Below, in pieces: positions 13,670 through 25,534 of a stretch of DNA of 64,000 nucleotides; position 1 is the stretch's first letter; every line of letters starts with the position of its first letter. The notes beneath the pieces are model-generated. The model saw only the letters and a program-made list of their open reading frames with translations. It was not told the DNA's origin and ran no database searches. The DNA lies in assembly GCA_018873245.2 (NCBI GenBank), contig JAEMBT020000001.1, forward strand, positions 16,212,220-16,276,219, written 5' to 3'. The position numbers and the translations under genes are program-made. This DNA is from Archegozetes longisetosus (lineage: Eukaryota > Arthropoda > Arachnida > Sarcoptiformes > Trhypochthoniidae).

Positions 13670-13860
13670 ATTCCGGAATGAGGGTGTTCCAATGGTTCCA
13701 CCCCCGTGTATAGTATATCGTTGGATTCAGCTCAATGAACTAAGTTCATCGATACTATACTTGACCCAATCACATGACCCCCTTGACCTTCAACCCCCTA
13801 TACCCGCCTCTGTCCGCCCCACCCCCACATGTAGTATGTTGTTTGAAAGGTCTTGAGCAC
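13670..13860 (-). repeat. G-rich dispersed repeat, copy 2
   Basis: Near-exact reverse complement of 17330-17535. On the minus strand it carries G-runs (GTGGGGGTGGGGCGG and others). Forms part of the composite inverted repeat. Confidence 0.85.
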
Positions 13861-13934
13861 TAGATCAAATTTGTCTTTGGACATAACTCGCTGTCTCATG
13901 CAGGAAAGTCGCTATAGGTCAAAAGCTGTATCCC

Positions 13935-14215
13935 TACCCCATCTATATAATAAGGAGCAAACGATGTCTGTCTGTCCTTTTATGCATTCGAACTGCAGGC
14001 ACTTTAGACCTGAACTAATTACATATTTGTTATCAGTATAATCAGGAGGTACAGCATTGGCTATTTACTTTTCAAAAGAGTAAAAAAGAAAAATTTTTAA
14101 TTTTAGAAAAAAATAACTATGCGCAGGCTGGAATCGAACCTGGGACTATCTATATAATAGAGAACCCAATTAATTGGTTTAACTCTTTCCGACTAATTAT
14201 GCACACCAATTTTTC
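13935..14215 (-). repeat. tRNA-headed SINE-like repeat, copy 1
   Basis: On the minus strand a tRNA-like head (14215-14110) is followed by an A/T-rich linker and a body ending in a block including GTTCGAATGCATAAAAGGAC. The body recurs as a direct copy at 14610-14850, which argues for a mobile repeat rather than a lone tRNA gene. Boundaries are approximate. Confidence 0.6.
14110..14215 (-). pseudogene. tRNA-like sequence (class II, possibly Leu-UAA)
   Basis: The minus strand contains a B-box match GGTTCGATTCC, an A-box-like TAATTAGTCGG, complementary ends TGTGCA and TGCGCA, and a hairpin TCTATTATATAGA where a class II tRNA has its long variable arm. The putative anticodon loop ATTAATT would read UAA. 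Stem mismatches and linkage to a repeated body make a functional tRNA unlikely; I read it as the head of a SINE. Confidence 0.45.
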
Positions 14216-14609
14216 TAAGTGGCAAATTTAGCTAAAAATCATTTCAATTTTTTGAGAGTTGCGGAGAAGGTTTTTGAACATAAGTTAGATGTTTATGTTC
14301 TGAGCTTTTGATGTCCTTTGTTTTGTCTATTTTAAATTGTTTAGTGGGACTTTCTAATGTAAATTATAATAAATATCTACTAAATATTAATTTTATAAAG
14401 ATCTATTTGCAACATTCATAAGAAATAAGAAATTATCTGTTGAGGATTGGGTTAAGTTACATCATGGTTTAAGCTTAAGCGCGTATTATAATTTTTCAAT
14501 GAACTAGCTTTTAATCATAAAACCAAATTAAACCAGTTTTTCAGAAGTTTTTTCTATATCAATTAAACATATTATTTTTAGAAAAAAAATTAAACCAACT
14601 TTATGAGAT

Positions 14610-14850
14610 CTCTAATATAAGGTGCAGACATGCATGCCTGTCCTTCTATGCATTCGAACGGTGGGCACTTTAGACCCTAATCAATTACATATTTGTGACC
14701 AGTATGACTAGGAGATACAGCACTGGCTATCTGCTTTTCAAAAAAGCAAATAAAGAAATTTTTTACTTTAAGAAAAAATAACTATATATGCCAGGAATCG
14801 AAACCATAGTCATATAGATATTTGAGTAGCACTTCTTTAAATTCAATACA
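14610..14850 (-). repeat. tRNA-headed SINE-like repeat, copy 2 (decayed)
   Basis: Direct repeat of 13935-14150: the segments around TATGCATTCGAAC, GGCACTTTAGACC, AATTACATATTTGT and the linker are shared. The B box has decayed to a poor match (GGTTTCGATTCC). Confidence 0.6.
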
Positions 14851-14854
14851 TTTA

Positions 14855-15259
14855 GGGGGTGTTTGACAAATAACTACATGATTTCAAACTTTAATATTTT
14901 CAAATTTATTCAGATTTTCCAATATAGTATTTACAATATGTGAAAAATAAGAATTTGTGATACAATGTGTTTAAATTATGTGGTTAGTTGGCGGCTCTTT
15001 CTCTGAACTGTTATTGAACTTTTTTATTTAAATAAACTGTATAACTGTATATAATATACTGTTTATTCAGAATAAAAATTTCCTTTTCAGCGTTGAAAGT
15101 CATGATCGAACGCAAAAAGTCAATAAAAATTGAAGCAATAGGAAAGATTCTCATTATTAATGAAGTTAAAAGGCGTTAAGTTTCAAAATTTTGCCTCAAA
15201 TAAAAAAGTTATAATCAAAATAATCAAGTGATATCCTTTAGTTATTTGTCAAATACCCC
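14855..15259. mobile_element. MITE with inverted ends GGGGTGTTTGACAAATAACT
   Basis: The left end (GGGGTGTTTGACAAATAACT) and the right end (AGTTATTTGTCAAATACCCC) are inverted repeats of about 25 bases around a non-coding interior. The superfamily is not clear; a hAT or Harbinger derivative is possible. Confidence 0.65.
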
Positions 15260-15770
15260 GTACTTCCAACGTGTTTACTTCCAATATTTTAATACAAACT
15301 TTGAAACAATCTTAAAAAGCCGAATTAAATAAGATAGAAACGAAAGTAGTATAAGTGAACTCAATTTAAGTGAATTTCAGAGATGTACAGTATTCAGCTG
15401 AATATCATACAATAAAAACTAATATTAATAAGTTATGCAGAGTTGTTCTGAATTAAATTATTTCTAGCTGAATTCTGTAGAATTATACCGTATTAATGCG
15501 AACAGTATAAAATTGAACTAAACTCTTTATAATTCAAGCTAATTCGGTTCGATCCGGCAGAATAAAGCTAGACATCATTTAATTCAGAACAATGCTCACA
15601 ATTAATTTTGAATTAGCTTTAATCGAGTGAAATTCAGTTCATTTCTATTACTTTTGTTTTGATTCTATTCCATTCAGTCTGAGATTACTTAACAGTTTAC
15701 ACTATAATCTTTTAATATAAAGTTTGAAGTCGTTTGAAGTAAAGACGTCGGAAGTAAAGACATGGAATAG
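15260..15770. mobile_element. Imperfect palindromic MITE
   Basis: The left end (GTACTTCCAACGTGTTTACT) mirrors the right end (AGTAAAGACGTCGGAAGTAA), followed inward by a mirrored TTTTAATA-CAAACTTTGAA block. The same terminal words occur in the element at 34977-35260, so this is a family. Non-coding. Confidence 0.6.
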
Positions 15771-16204
15771 ATGGGTCACATTCTGTTTACTGACAAGAAT
15801 TATTTTCATAAAATTCAGTTTTATCTTTTTCTCAAGAATTCCTTAAAGGTTTCAATAGCTTTTTAGATAGGATTAGGTTATGTTGGGCCAAATTTTTTTC
15901 GTTTGGGTTAGGTTAAATTAGATTAAGTTAGGTTGGATTGGATTATATACAGGTTTAAATAAATATTTATAGTGTTCTTAATTTTTAAGTTTGTATTCAC
16001 TGCAGATTTTTAAAATTTTGTAAGATATTGTTGAAATATGAGAAAAGCTATAGAAATTCTTAAGTGAAATAATATTGAAAACTGAGAAAATTAGTGAAAA
16101 TTTTTGGAAAGAAATTTTTCAAGACTATCGGTGAACTGGCTGTCGGTAAACAGGGCCAGGCCCGAACTAGATGTTTCCCGTTCTTCTGAACGGGCTTTAT
16201 AGCT

Positions 16205-16732
16205 AGTTAATAGATAATGGTGCTCCGCAAGAGCAGAGTCAATTTGTGCGATTTGTCAAATCGACTCAAAATCTCAAGTTCAAATCTCTAGAATATTCCA
16301 TAGCTTTATAGAATATTACTATTCCAACTTAAGAACGGAAAAATAGAGCGATATATAACGCACTATATCTTAAATCGTTTATCATAAATATGTTTCACTG
16401 TATTTTATTTCGCTAAAACTCTAGTTGTATTTCATGCTTTAAGAGTCAGATATCGCTCTATTTTTTCCGTCCTTAAGTTGGAATAGTAATACTCTACAAG
16501 TTTCTAGAATGCTCTAGAAAGTTCCAGAATGTTGAAATCATAGAACATTTTTACAGCTCTAAATAAATTGAAATCCCTCAAATCTATTTGAGTCATACTC
16601 GGACTCGACTTGGACTCGACTAGACTGCGTTCGAGTCAAAACTTCTAGAGATTTAAACTCGAAATTTTGAGTCGATTTGACAAATCGCTCAAATCGACTC
16701 GACTCTTGCGGAGCACTATTATCTATTAATGG
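16205..16732. mobile_element. Palindromic MITE, TTAATAGATAATRGTGCTCC ends
   Basis: The two halves mirror each other: the start and end share a terminal inverted repeat of over 60 bases with GTGCTCCGCAAGAG and GATTTGTCAAATCGACTC. The inner arms pair around ATTACTATTCCAACTTAAG and CTTAAGTTGGAATAGTAAT. The style of the ends resembles hAT elements, but I cannot fix a target-site duplication. Confidence 0.75.
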
Positions 16733-16794
16733 GGTAGGGATACAGTTTTTGCCCTATAGCGACTTTCCTGCATGAGATAGCGAGTTATGTCCAA

Positions 16795-17306
16795 TACTTT
16801 TCATAAGAGTGTGAGTTTGCACTGAATAGTCAGCTCTGATAAGACTCTAATCTTTCCTTAATCTTTTAATATCATGTTTTGAGTCTTCAAACAACTAATT
16901 AGTAATCTGAACAACTTAGAAGTCATACTCAAAATCACTAAACACAAAGTCAATCATTTTCTGTTCAATTGAAAACATGTATTTGTATTGAAATGAAATA
17001 TTTCAAATAATTTGATCAGTTTATCAAAAGTTCTGTGAATTTTTGGACAAAAACTGTCGATATAAAACACTTAAAATAATTTATTAAAACATTTGATTCA
17101 AAACATTATTAAATACAAATACATGTTTTCAATTGAACAGAAAATGATTGACTTTGTGTTTAGTGATTTTGAGTATGACTTCTAAGTTGTTCAGATTACT
17201 AATTAGTTGTTTGAAGACTCAAAACATGATATTAAAAGATTAAGGAAAGATTAGAGTCTTATCAAAACTGACTATTCAGTGCAAACTCACACTCTTATGA
17301 AAAGTA
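16795..17306. mobile_element. Palindromic MITE with 8-bp target-site duplication
   Basis: A hairpin element with arms of about 200 bases: it begins TACTTTTCATAAGAGTGTGA and ends in the exact complement. It is flanked by ATGTCCAA (16787-16794) and TTGTCCAA (17307-17314). The sister arm at about 13875-13890 shows the empty site (one uninterrupted TTGTCTTTGGACATAAC), so the duplication and insertion are directly visible. An 8-bp duplication fits hAT-type transposition. Confidence 0.85.
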
Positions 17307-17329
17307 TTGTCCAAAGACAAATTTGATCT

Positions 17330-17535
17330 AGTGCTCAAGACCTTTCAAATGATATACCACATGTGGGGGTGGGGCGGACGGAGGCGGGTATGGGGGGTTG
17401 AAGGTCAAGGGGGTCACGTGATTGGGTCAAGTATGGTATCGATGAACTTAGCTCATTGAGTTGAATCCAACGATATACTATACATGGGGGTGAAACCATT
17501 GGAACACCCTCATTCCGGAATGCTAGGAATCGACC
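17330..17535 (+). repeat. G-rich dispersed repeat, copy 3; G-quadruplex-prone
   Basis: Runs of three to six G at 17365-17420 (GTGGGGGTGGGGCGG, GGCGGG, GGGGGG, GGGGG) stand out against AT-rich surroundings and could fold as G-quadruplexes. Mirror copy at 13670-13860. Confidence 0.85.
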
Positions 17536-18060
17536 CAAAATTTAAAGTAAACAAAGTGTTTAAGTAAGTAGAGAATAAGTTCACTTAAGCCATTACTAAC
17601 AACGGGTTTAGGTCAACAGTTAAATTATGCGTATTATATTAAATGTTGATATTAATAAAGATTGTTAGTTATTTTAGTCTAAGAGTTATTACTACAGTCA
17701 TACGCAATATTGAATATTTACTCAAACAGATAATATTTTTGATTGTATCGGTCTTTTGATCTAAACGCACTAACAACACGTTACTGAAGACAACGAAAAT
17801 TATTCACAGTAGATGGTTCAAATGTTTAAAGTAGCGATTCATATTTTGCACATCCATCTCTTAAACCGGATTTGTTGAACAATCGGTCGAATAGTTAATA
17901 GAGAAATGAAGAAATTTCCAGATGGCCATTTCCAAAGCCTGTGATGTACTCGAACTCCAATACGAATAGCTATGGACAACAGCCACTAACTCAAACTAAG
18001 CAGTGAACTAAACTCAAGTTATTTATTATGAACTTAGTCCTGTGTAAAATATTTTTGCTT

Positions 18061-19880
18061 TCATTAGCTATTGAAATTCATAAATAATTGACTCTTAGGC
18101 GATTTTTTATACAAGCTTAATATGTTGGCCATAAGATGGCAATGCAATCTTTATGAAGTTATTCTGACATAATCAAAGTCTTAATCAAAAGTCATATATT
18201 TTGATGAGTGTATACTATAGTGGCCACTACGTACTAAAAACATGTTCCAGCTCAAAAACAGGTTTAAGCTTCTCTCTCATATTAAACTTAGCTTACATTT
18301 ACTCACACCTTATATTCATTCAAATTTAAGTTTAATTACGGAACTTTAATAATACCAATGATTCGGTTACATAACAAATTTCATGTGTTTGTTCAATATC
18401 TTAACTTAAAAACTTAATAAAATTGAACTTTTATGTAATGCTCTTTAGATTTTTTTTGTTTATTCAATGGCTAACAACAAGTAGTCACTAACTAAGTTTT
18501 TCATACTTTAAAAGTTTATGAAACCTATCACTTATGCATCCGTTCATTTAATGGCTTAACCTCATTCTCAAGCGCTCAAATTGAACAATACTTTTTGAAC
18601 CGACGGTGCAATACTAATGTTTTGGTCAGCTTTAACTTCTTGATGAACTTCTATTATATTTGGCATCAATCCGCGTAAATACTGGTTCTATCAATGGTTT
18701 AAACTGATGTGATTCAAAAACAATAACTGATTAAAATTGAAATTTTAATTTTATTAGTATTTAATCATAAGTGCAACATATGAGGGAAGTGAAGATTTAG
18801 ATTTTCATCTAGTTAGTGATATAATTGTGTGCGCATCCTCTATGTCTGTAAGTTTTATCAATTTGTTGATTTCAAACATTAATTTGAAAGCTTTCAAAGA
18901 ATGTGCTAACTGACTTAATTGAAATCGTCTTAAAACCAACTGATAAGAGGCTGAACTGAAGCTATCTAAACACCTATATAAATACTAATATAATAAATTA
19001 TGAACTATAGGAAATATAAGAGATCGATTTTTCCCATTAAGGAGCCAAACAGTGAAAATGATGAAATTCAGCTTCAATGACTGGCTCTGTATGTTAATAA
19101 ACACTATAGAGGACAGTAATTGCCTTTAATTATGCAGCAATTTCTTGCAATACATGAACGTTTGCTTTTTAGACTAATACACTAAATACAGTAAACCTAT
19201 TTGACAGCAAAATAAATAAAGGAAGTATTTTTTTACGGTTTATATCAGTATATTATTTCAGTAGATATCAATAAGATCAATAAAAAAATGCTGTGACTTG
19301 GTATAAGATAGCGTCGTCTCATAGTAGGCGTTCGGGACAAACCAGACTGACTACCTCTCACACAACTCGCGTGATTCTCACGCATCGAGGGATCTGACTC
19401 AAGTCTCTCGCATCGGTTACATGCATGAGGCGAAAGTCTCACGCATTTAGGAAATACATTAAAATTTTAAAGTGTTAGAAACCAATTTCAAAACAAATAA
19501 CTTCGATTTATGTCATAGAACGGCATGAAAACCTTTAAAATACTGAGCAGTAAACTGTAAAACAAAGTACTTTTATGTTATTTTTAAGGCTGTCAAAAGT
19601 TAGTGAATATCAAGCTTTACTTCAGAAATGTATACGTAAAAGTTTAATAGATATAAGTTGTAATTGCAAGCATAATATCTCAAATAAGGAAAAGACAAAT
19701 TCAAACAAAAATAATCATAAGTCAAACCAAAAAGAGTTTAAAATGCCTTATCTCAGCTCCGCATAAATTACAGTCGATAAAAAAATTGTTTTCTTATGAG
19801 TGGCTAAGTTTTGATAAGATCTATAACTTAATAATATCTGATTATGCGTACAGTTACACCGTTTTTCAGTTTTTATTTTA
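18061..19880. other. No gene recognised
   Basis: AT-rich sequence without a recognisable ORF or repeat end. A GC-richer patch at 19295-19445 contains several CTCACGC/CTCGC words but no domain. Confidence 0.4.
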
Positions 19881-19884
19881 TATA

Positions 19885-20753
19885 TATCGAGTGGTGCAAA
19901 AGTTTTTGCTTTGATATGAAGATAAACTGCAATAATTGTGATACTTTGCAAACAAGTGGTGCACGGCGAGTAATGCTCCAGAGCAGAGCTACATCAATAA
20001 AACAAAATAACAACACATTTTCCGAATGAAATTTTAATATTAAGGACAATTTTTTCAACATTTCAAGCATTTACTATCTTCTTCACGCTTTTTAAAAATT
20101 CAGATATTGGAAGAGCATAAGTCTTATTGAATATCTCAAAGAGAAGATTCATTACTCATTATCTTTGTCAGATTAAAGACTCTTATGTGATGATAAACTT
20201 ACTCTAAAAAACATTCAAAATATTATTCTTTTAAAGTCATTCTCTATCTGAGCAAAAAAGAATACAAAACAAAATAAGTTTTGAAATGGAAATCAGTTCT
20301 TATTATTTGTTGTCTCTAATATATTTGAAGATAAAAGTTTTGAAAAAAGTTTTTGTGGTAAGTCGACCTACGACTGGCATCAATTACTTAATGTTTCAAT
20401 AAAATGAATAGGTTTTAATGGGGCCTTTCGTTATCTAAATTTCCGAAAAGTCTTAAGTTTTGAGCAGCAATCCAGTTCTTAATTCTGCAAATGAAGCATT
20501 TACTGTCCTCTGTACAGAAGACATAAATGCTTTATTTGTAGAACTAAAGTTTGCTGCTTAAGAACCGGACTGCTGTACGAAACTTAAGACTTCGACTGTT
20601 GTCATTGACAATGTTTTACTACTTAAAATACAAGCACACTTTACACACTTTGATGTTTAGATATAACTCGCTCTATACTACTGGTTTGCAAGGAATCATA
20701 GACATTGCAATTCATTTTCTTACCAAAGCAAAAACTTTTGCACCACCCGATAT
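19885..20753. mobile_element. Tc1/mariner-like non-autonomous element
   Basis: Inverted ends of about 70 bases: GTGGTGCAAAAGTTTTTGCT from 19891 and its mirror ending near 20746, preceded and followed by ATATCG/CGATAT. GTGGTGCAAAAG is typical of Tc1-type ends. The interior is non-coding and holds a nested hairpin at 20450-20590. Confidence 0.65.
20450..20590. repeat. Nested 141-bp hairpin
   Basis: Begins GTCTTAAGTTTTGAGCAGCA and ends with a diverged mirror copy; the inner arms pair through AAATGAAGCATTTA and TAAATGCTTTATTT. It lies inside the Tc1-like element 19885-20753. Confidence 0.65.
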
Positions 20754-21208
20754 TACGTTTTATTTTCTTTACCGTGCATTTTTGAAATAAAGCTTCACAT
20801 GTTTTCCTTACACTTGATAGAAAATGTTTGCTCTTGATATTAATAAAGGTTTCATTTAATTTTAAAAAGGGTAAAATATCTTTAAAAATATCAAGTGAAT
20901 CTCTAGAAAGAAATAAAAAAGATTTATGTAGTTTTAATCCAGAATAGCTTGAAAAAGAATTTAAGCAATTTCTCAGAAAAGCGAATGAGTTCAATGCCAG
21001 TTGTGTTTATTGTAAATCAAGTTTTAGTATAAAATCAGATGGAATTTATTTAATCAATCGTCACACGAATGAACAAACCATAAAAAGCGAGTCAAGACGT
21101 CAGAACAAGTGAGTCAATGAAATCATTCGCAACCCCAGTAGGCACACCAAAAGAGAAACGAATAATCGCTGCAGGGGTTTCATCTGTTTATCTCTCTGTA
21201 GCACATTA

Positions 21209-22079
21209 CAGTCTGAGCCATTAAAATCCGCATTTTGAAAATTAACTTTTCAGTTTCTTCAAAATATTTCGAAAATAATCAAGTATAGACAAAAACCTTA
21301 TACGAATCAATTGTACCCTTTAACATGACCTATCTAATGACTACTCATATATTGCTATGTACAGTACCATTTTGACCCCAGTAGGCCAGAAAGAAATAAT
21401 GAGACTAATTTTCGAAACTAAATATCTTGAAAACCACATATCAAATTTGAATGAAATTTCTAACTTTTTAAACAAATATAATCTACTTTCAAAACCACAT
21501 TTAATTATTTTTATGAATTGCCGAATAAAAAAATTGTTGCAAAAGAAGTAAAAACTATGATTCGGTAAAGCCTTTCGGCAAAAATTTCCTATGGAGGACT
21601 AGGGTTCAAGAAAGAAATTTTTGTTATTTTTATAAACTATAATACAAATTCCTTTTAGATATGAATAAAAATTTGCAGTTACTACTTACTCTTCCATAGG
21701 AAATTTTCGCCGAAAGGCTTTACCGAATCATAGTTTATACTTCGTTTACGACAATTTTTTTATTCAGCAATTCATAAAAATAATTAAATGTGGTTTTGAA
21801 AGTAGACTATATTTGTTTAAAAATTTAGAAATTTCATTCAAATTTGACATGTGGTTTTCAAGATATTTAGTTTCGAAAATTAGTCTCATTATTTCTTTTT
21901 GGCCTACTGGGGTTAAAACGGTACTGTACATAGCAATATATGAGTAGTCATTAGATAGGTCATGTTAAAGGGTACAATTGATTCGTATAAGGTTTTTGTC
22001 TATACTTGATTATTTTCGAAATATTTTGAAGAAACCGAAAAGTTAATTTTCAAAATGCGGATTTTAATGACTCAGAGTG
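21209..22079. mobile_element. Near-perfect palindromic mariner-type MITE, 871 bp
   Basis: The two halves (about 370-bp arms, roughly 70-bp loop, centre near 21645) are mirror images with only scattered differences. Ends read CAGTCTGAGCCATTAAAATC and its complement, flanked by TA on both sides (21207-21208 and 22080-22081), as expected for Tc1/mariner target duplication. No transposase is encoded; the 64-codon open frame in the left arm is simply arm sequence. Confidence 0.92.
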
Positions 22080-22149
22080 TATCAAAGCTATAGGTCACTT
22101 GGTTGTAGTATGAGATTAAATTAAAAGTTCTTCTCTGATTCAAACATCT

Positions 22150-23010
22150 GTAAGAATATGAAATGCGGCCGAACTAAGACTGAGACCATCGCTTTAAATG
22201 TTTTGTGTCCTTCTTCGAAATTTGAAATTCATTTGTTCTAATGGTAGGCGACTTTCTGTCTCAACCGATGCGTCGAATAAAAATAATGTCAAATTATTTC
22301 CAATTTATATTCAATATTTCAGTAAAGTTGAAGGCATTGTTAATGTTTTGAATTTTATGAACTCAAGAGTGAAAGCTCTCAATCAATCTTTGAAAGTTTG
22401 AAGAGCGTATTTGAAAATTATAATTTACAATTCGAAAATTTAGTGGCTTATGGTACAGATAATGCGGCTCTTAATTACGGCAAAAAATCAATCAGTTTTC
22501 ATGAATCTTAAAAACCACTATCAGAATGCAATTAAAGGCAACTGCAATTGTCATGTATTCAGCAATCACGCTAAATATGGTTTAATGCAAATACTTTGAG
22601 TATCGAAAACTTGATTTACAAACTGTTTAATCACTCTGCAACATCTGCCAAGCGTGATGAACAATTAAAATTATTCTATGATTTTTGTGATATTGAATAT
22701 TCAAAGATTTTAAAACATGGGTCCACTCGTTTGCTTACATTATATACAGCTATTGATTGAATGCTGTGAAACTTTGAAGCCACAAAAAATCTACTTTACT
22801 GGTGTTGATAGCAATGAATGTCATAAAGTCTTGGCTGACTTTAAGGTAAAAATGAATTCAAATCAAATATTATAACTTTTGTTGAATTTTTTCTGTATTT
22901 TTGTCATCACTTTACGAAATTTTTCAATGAGTATCTTTTCAGATTACAAGACAAGTTAATCAATGCAACTCATTTATACGAAATAATTATTGAAATGCGT
23001 TCAATATTAA
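22150..23010 (+). pseudogene. hAT-type transposase pseudogene
   Basis: Broken frames in order match a hAT transposase with the DUF4371-like fold: KCGRTKTETIALNVL, then LSVSTDASNKNNVKLFPIYI with the first catalytic Asp region, then AYGTDNA, then a TRLLTLYTAI segment corresponding to the usual TRW-L-L-AI motif, then FFNEYLFRLQDKLINATHLY. Several stops and frameshifts interrupt it. It is clearly dead and older than the MITE next to it. Confidence 0.75.
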
Positions 23011-23124
23011 AATAGAGCTGAGTAGAAGTTTTTTGGTGTTAAAGTAGCCGAGTGTTTAAGGTGAATCGATTTGAATGAGAGACAAAAAATTTTAACACGA
23101 ACTGTCGAAGTGTTTCATATCTCA

Positions 23125-23584
23125 TTCTCAAGAATGAACTTAAAGTCGGTGAAATACAAGATAACTTGAAATTCATTAAAACATCTCGATCAGTATGCCG
23201 ATTTTCTTGAGAATTACGCGATTTCATACGCCAAAGAGTCTTTCCTAATTGGGACTCTTACACACTCCATGGTAACAATCGAGTTCACACGAGTTATCAA
23301 GCTCTTACTTATTTGACTCTCCGATTTGGGACGGATCGTATTGTCAGTCATACTCCGTACAGTCCGGACTGCAATCATATTAAGAAATTATTTGGAGTTC
23401 TCAGCAAAAAAGTTTAAGAAAAATCTACGAATATTTGTGACACAAGATCTTTTTTAGCAAGAGATTCAATATCAGTGGCGACAATTAGGATTTGAAATCC
23501 CTGCAATTCAATCATTAGCTGATTCAATGCCGACCACTACCGAGAAGTTATCGAAAGCAACGGCTCCGCCTCATTACTGGTAAA
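23125..23584 (+). pseudogene. Tc1-like transposase C-terminal relic
   Basis: Three frames together resemble the end of a Tc1 transposase: YADFLENYAISYAKE, then HTPYSPDCNHIKKLFGVL (family pattern SPDLNPIENVWGxL with the last catalytic residue region), then WRQLGFEIPAIQSLADSMP. Stops and frameshifts separate the blocks. The N-terminal DNA-binding part is missing. Confidence 0.75.
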
Positions 23585-25534
23585 TCATTAGAATTTAATT
23601 ATGTCCATTAAATTAATTTGCTATATCATCAAATATTAAATCAAACTATTTGAATATTAACAACTTTCCTAACTATTAGGTCAAATCGTAAATTGGATTT
23701 ACTGTATTTTTTGTATTGGCCTAAAAAGCGAGTGTGCATGTATTACAGGAAAATATCATTTTGGCTGCATGATTAATAGCTATTGCAGTCTCTGTACCTC
23801 TTTATGGGAAAAACTGAGAGTCGTGCTATCCTTAGATGATGGACACTGTAATATATTATTTTGCAAGTAGCGCATCAATACTATACGGTCTAAAAGGTGT
23901 GTAGAAGCTGATCTTCCACAAACTTTTCTAATAATTTTTTCCACAGTGCGCTCAATTTGTAATTCAATTATAGCGATGGAAGATGTTTATGTATCACTTC
24001 TAACGCTTTTCAGATATCCATCGTTATAAAACTTTTTAAGCAGATATGAATAGCATGTAAGTTTTAAGCATACAATACTTATTTTGTAAAACCAATCTCA
24101 TTAAAATCGGGACTTCTGCAGTTTCTCACTCTTCCTAGTAAGCTCTTTGATTCAGAATAATTAACGTGAGACGGAACAACTTCATGCGTCGTGCATATGT
24201 TAAGTGTATTGTTAACAAAATATTAAGCTTAATTTGTTATTAAATGGTTTGACGCTCAGCTCTCACGCTCAATAGCTTAACGCACGCGATCGTGCTCATA
24301 CTCAGCACTCGCATTCATCACTGAGCGCCTTCCGCTCGAGCGTTTACCATCATTTCTTATATAGCTTATCGAGATTAATGTCTACGATCTTTATGCAATT
24401 GACTTATTTTCTCATAAAAGTGATCTTTTAAATATTGGAACTAAAACTTAAGATACTTAAAACTAAAATGTATAGATTTTCACACTTACCCAATATTCTT
24501 GTGATTTCTAAAAACTATCGATGTAATGTTCAAAACTTTCAAAAATATTTATACTTCTGAAAAGCTTCATGAAATCGAAAACTTTTATGCATATGACTTG
24601 CAAGTGATTTCGATTTAAAGCTTTACATTCAATTTATTGCTTTCAATATCATAAAAACTATATGAGCCTTTATTTTTCAATGCCACGTCAACAGAAAACA
24701 TGATATCAGATCATAACGAATCAGAATGGGTGTCACATAAGCTAAAGAGAAATATTTTTCAAAACCTAGTAAAATTGAATTTAAAATATGCCAATTTCCA
24801 CAGCTCAAGCATCAAAACTATCAGAAGGTGCGAAAAACGTTGACCAATTAACGAGAATAGAACGCCTGATTATTTCTTTTAATGAACCAAAAATAATAAA
24901 ATTTAATTTGAATAAAGTATTTCCCCATTTAGACTAATATCTATGAGATTAATAGTTAAATTGCTTTCAATAACATATCAATATTAAAATAAATTCTTAA
25001 TAGGTTTTTAATGCTAATTTTAAAACAGTGACGTCTGTCATTTTATTTCATGATAACTCAAAGACTAATCTGATGATTAAAAATTTTAAGGAGTTATTTC
25101 TGTGTATCTTTATGTTAATTGCTGCCACCGTAATAAATCTTTGTATTAACAAAAAATTAAAATTAAATAATTCTAACAAATAATTGAGAAGGTTAAAACA
25201 AGCACATAAATTGAACCACAAGGTCAATATCATATGATGAATACCTGATCAGAGTTAAGATCACTTATGCTTTATATTATTTAAAACAATTAAAATCACT
25301 ATCATATTCATCAAAGCTGTAGATTTCTATCTATAGTTGTGGTTAAACTATAAAAGTCTGTTTGAATGCTGCAATTGATCTGAACTTTAGCTTATAAACT
25401 TATGTAACTTATGATTTAAATGTTGGGTGATTATTTATAGTTCTGTTGCTTGCGTATCGAGAAAACTTTTCAAATCACACGTATTAAGTCGATTAAGTTT
25501 ATCAATAACTTAATCAGGTTTAAAATCAAAGATT
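23585..25534. other. No gene recognised
   Basis: AT-rich, non-coding as far as I can see. I looked here for a downstream membrane or C-terminal exon of the SREBP-like gene and found no convincing one. Confidence 0.4.

Larger units (their letters stand above)
12280..18060. repeat. Large composite inverted repeat, about 5.8 kb
   Basis: Three left blocks reappear as reverse complements on the right in mirror order: 12280-12600 with about 17740-18060, 13655-13870 with 17320-17540, and 13870-13940 with 16735-16794. Between the blocks sit younger insertions: a palindrome in the left arm (12620-13660), a palindromic element with target-site duplication in the right arm (16795-17306), and SINE-like and MITE sequence in the loop. 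This looks like an old foldback element or inverted duplication that later insertions broke up. Arms are diverged but alignable by eye. Confidence 0.8.

Noticed and set aside
19245-19442. 65-codon frame in a GC-richer patch
   Set aside because: Composition driven by repeated CTCACGC words; no recognisable domain.
21357-21551. 64-codon frame in the 21.2-22.1 kb palindrome
   Set aside because: It is arm sequence of a non-coding MITE; the mirrored arm carries the same sequence with breaks.
25048-25233. Hydrophobic frame downstream of the SREBP-like gene as its membrane domain
   Set aside because: No splice path in phase, no helix-loop-helix-spaced second span, and composition typical of AT-rich noise.
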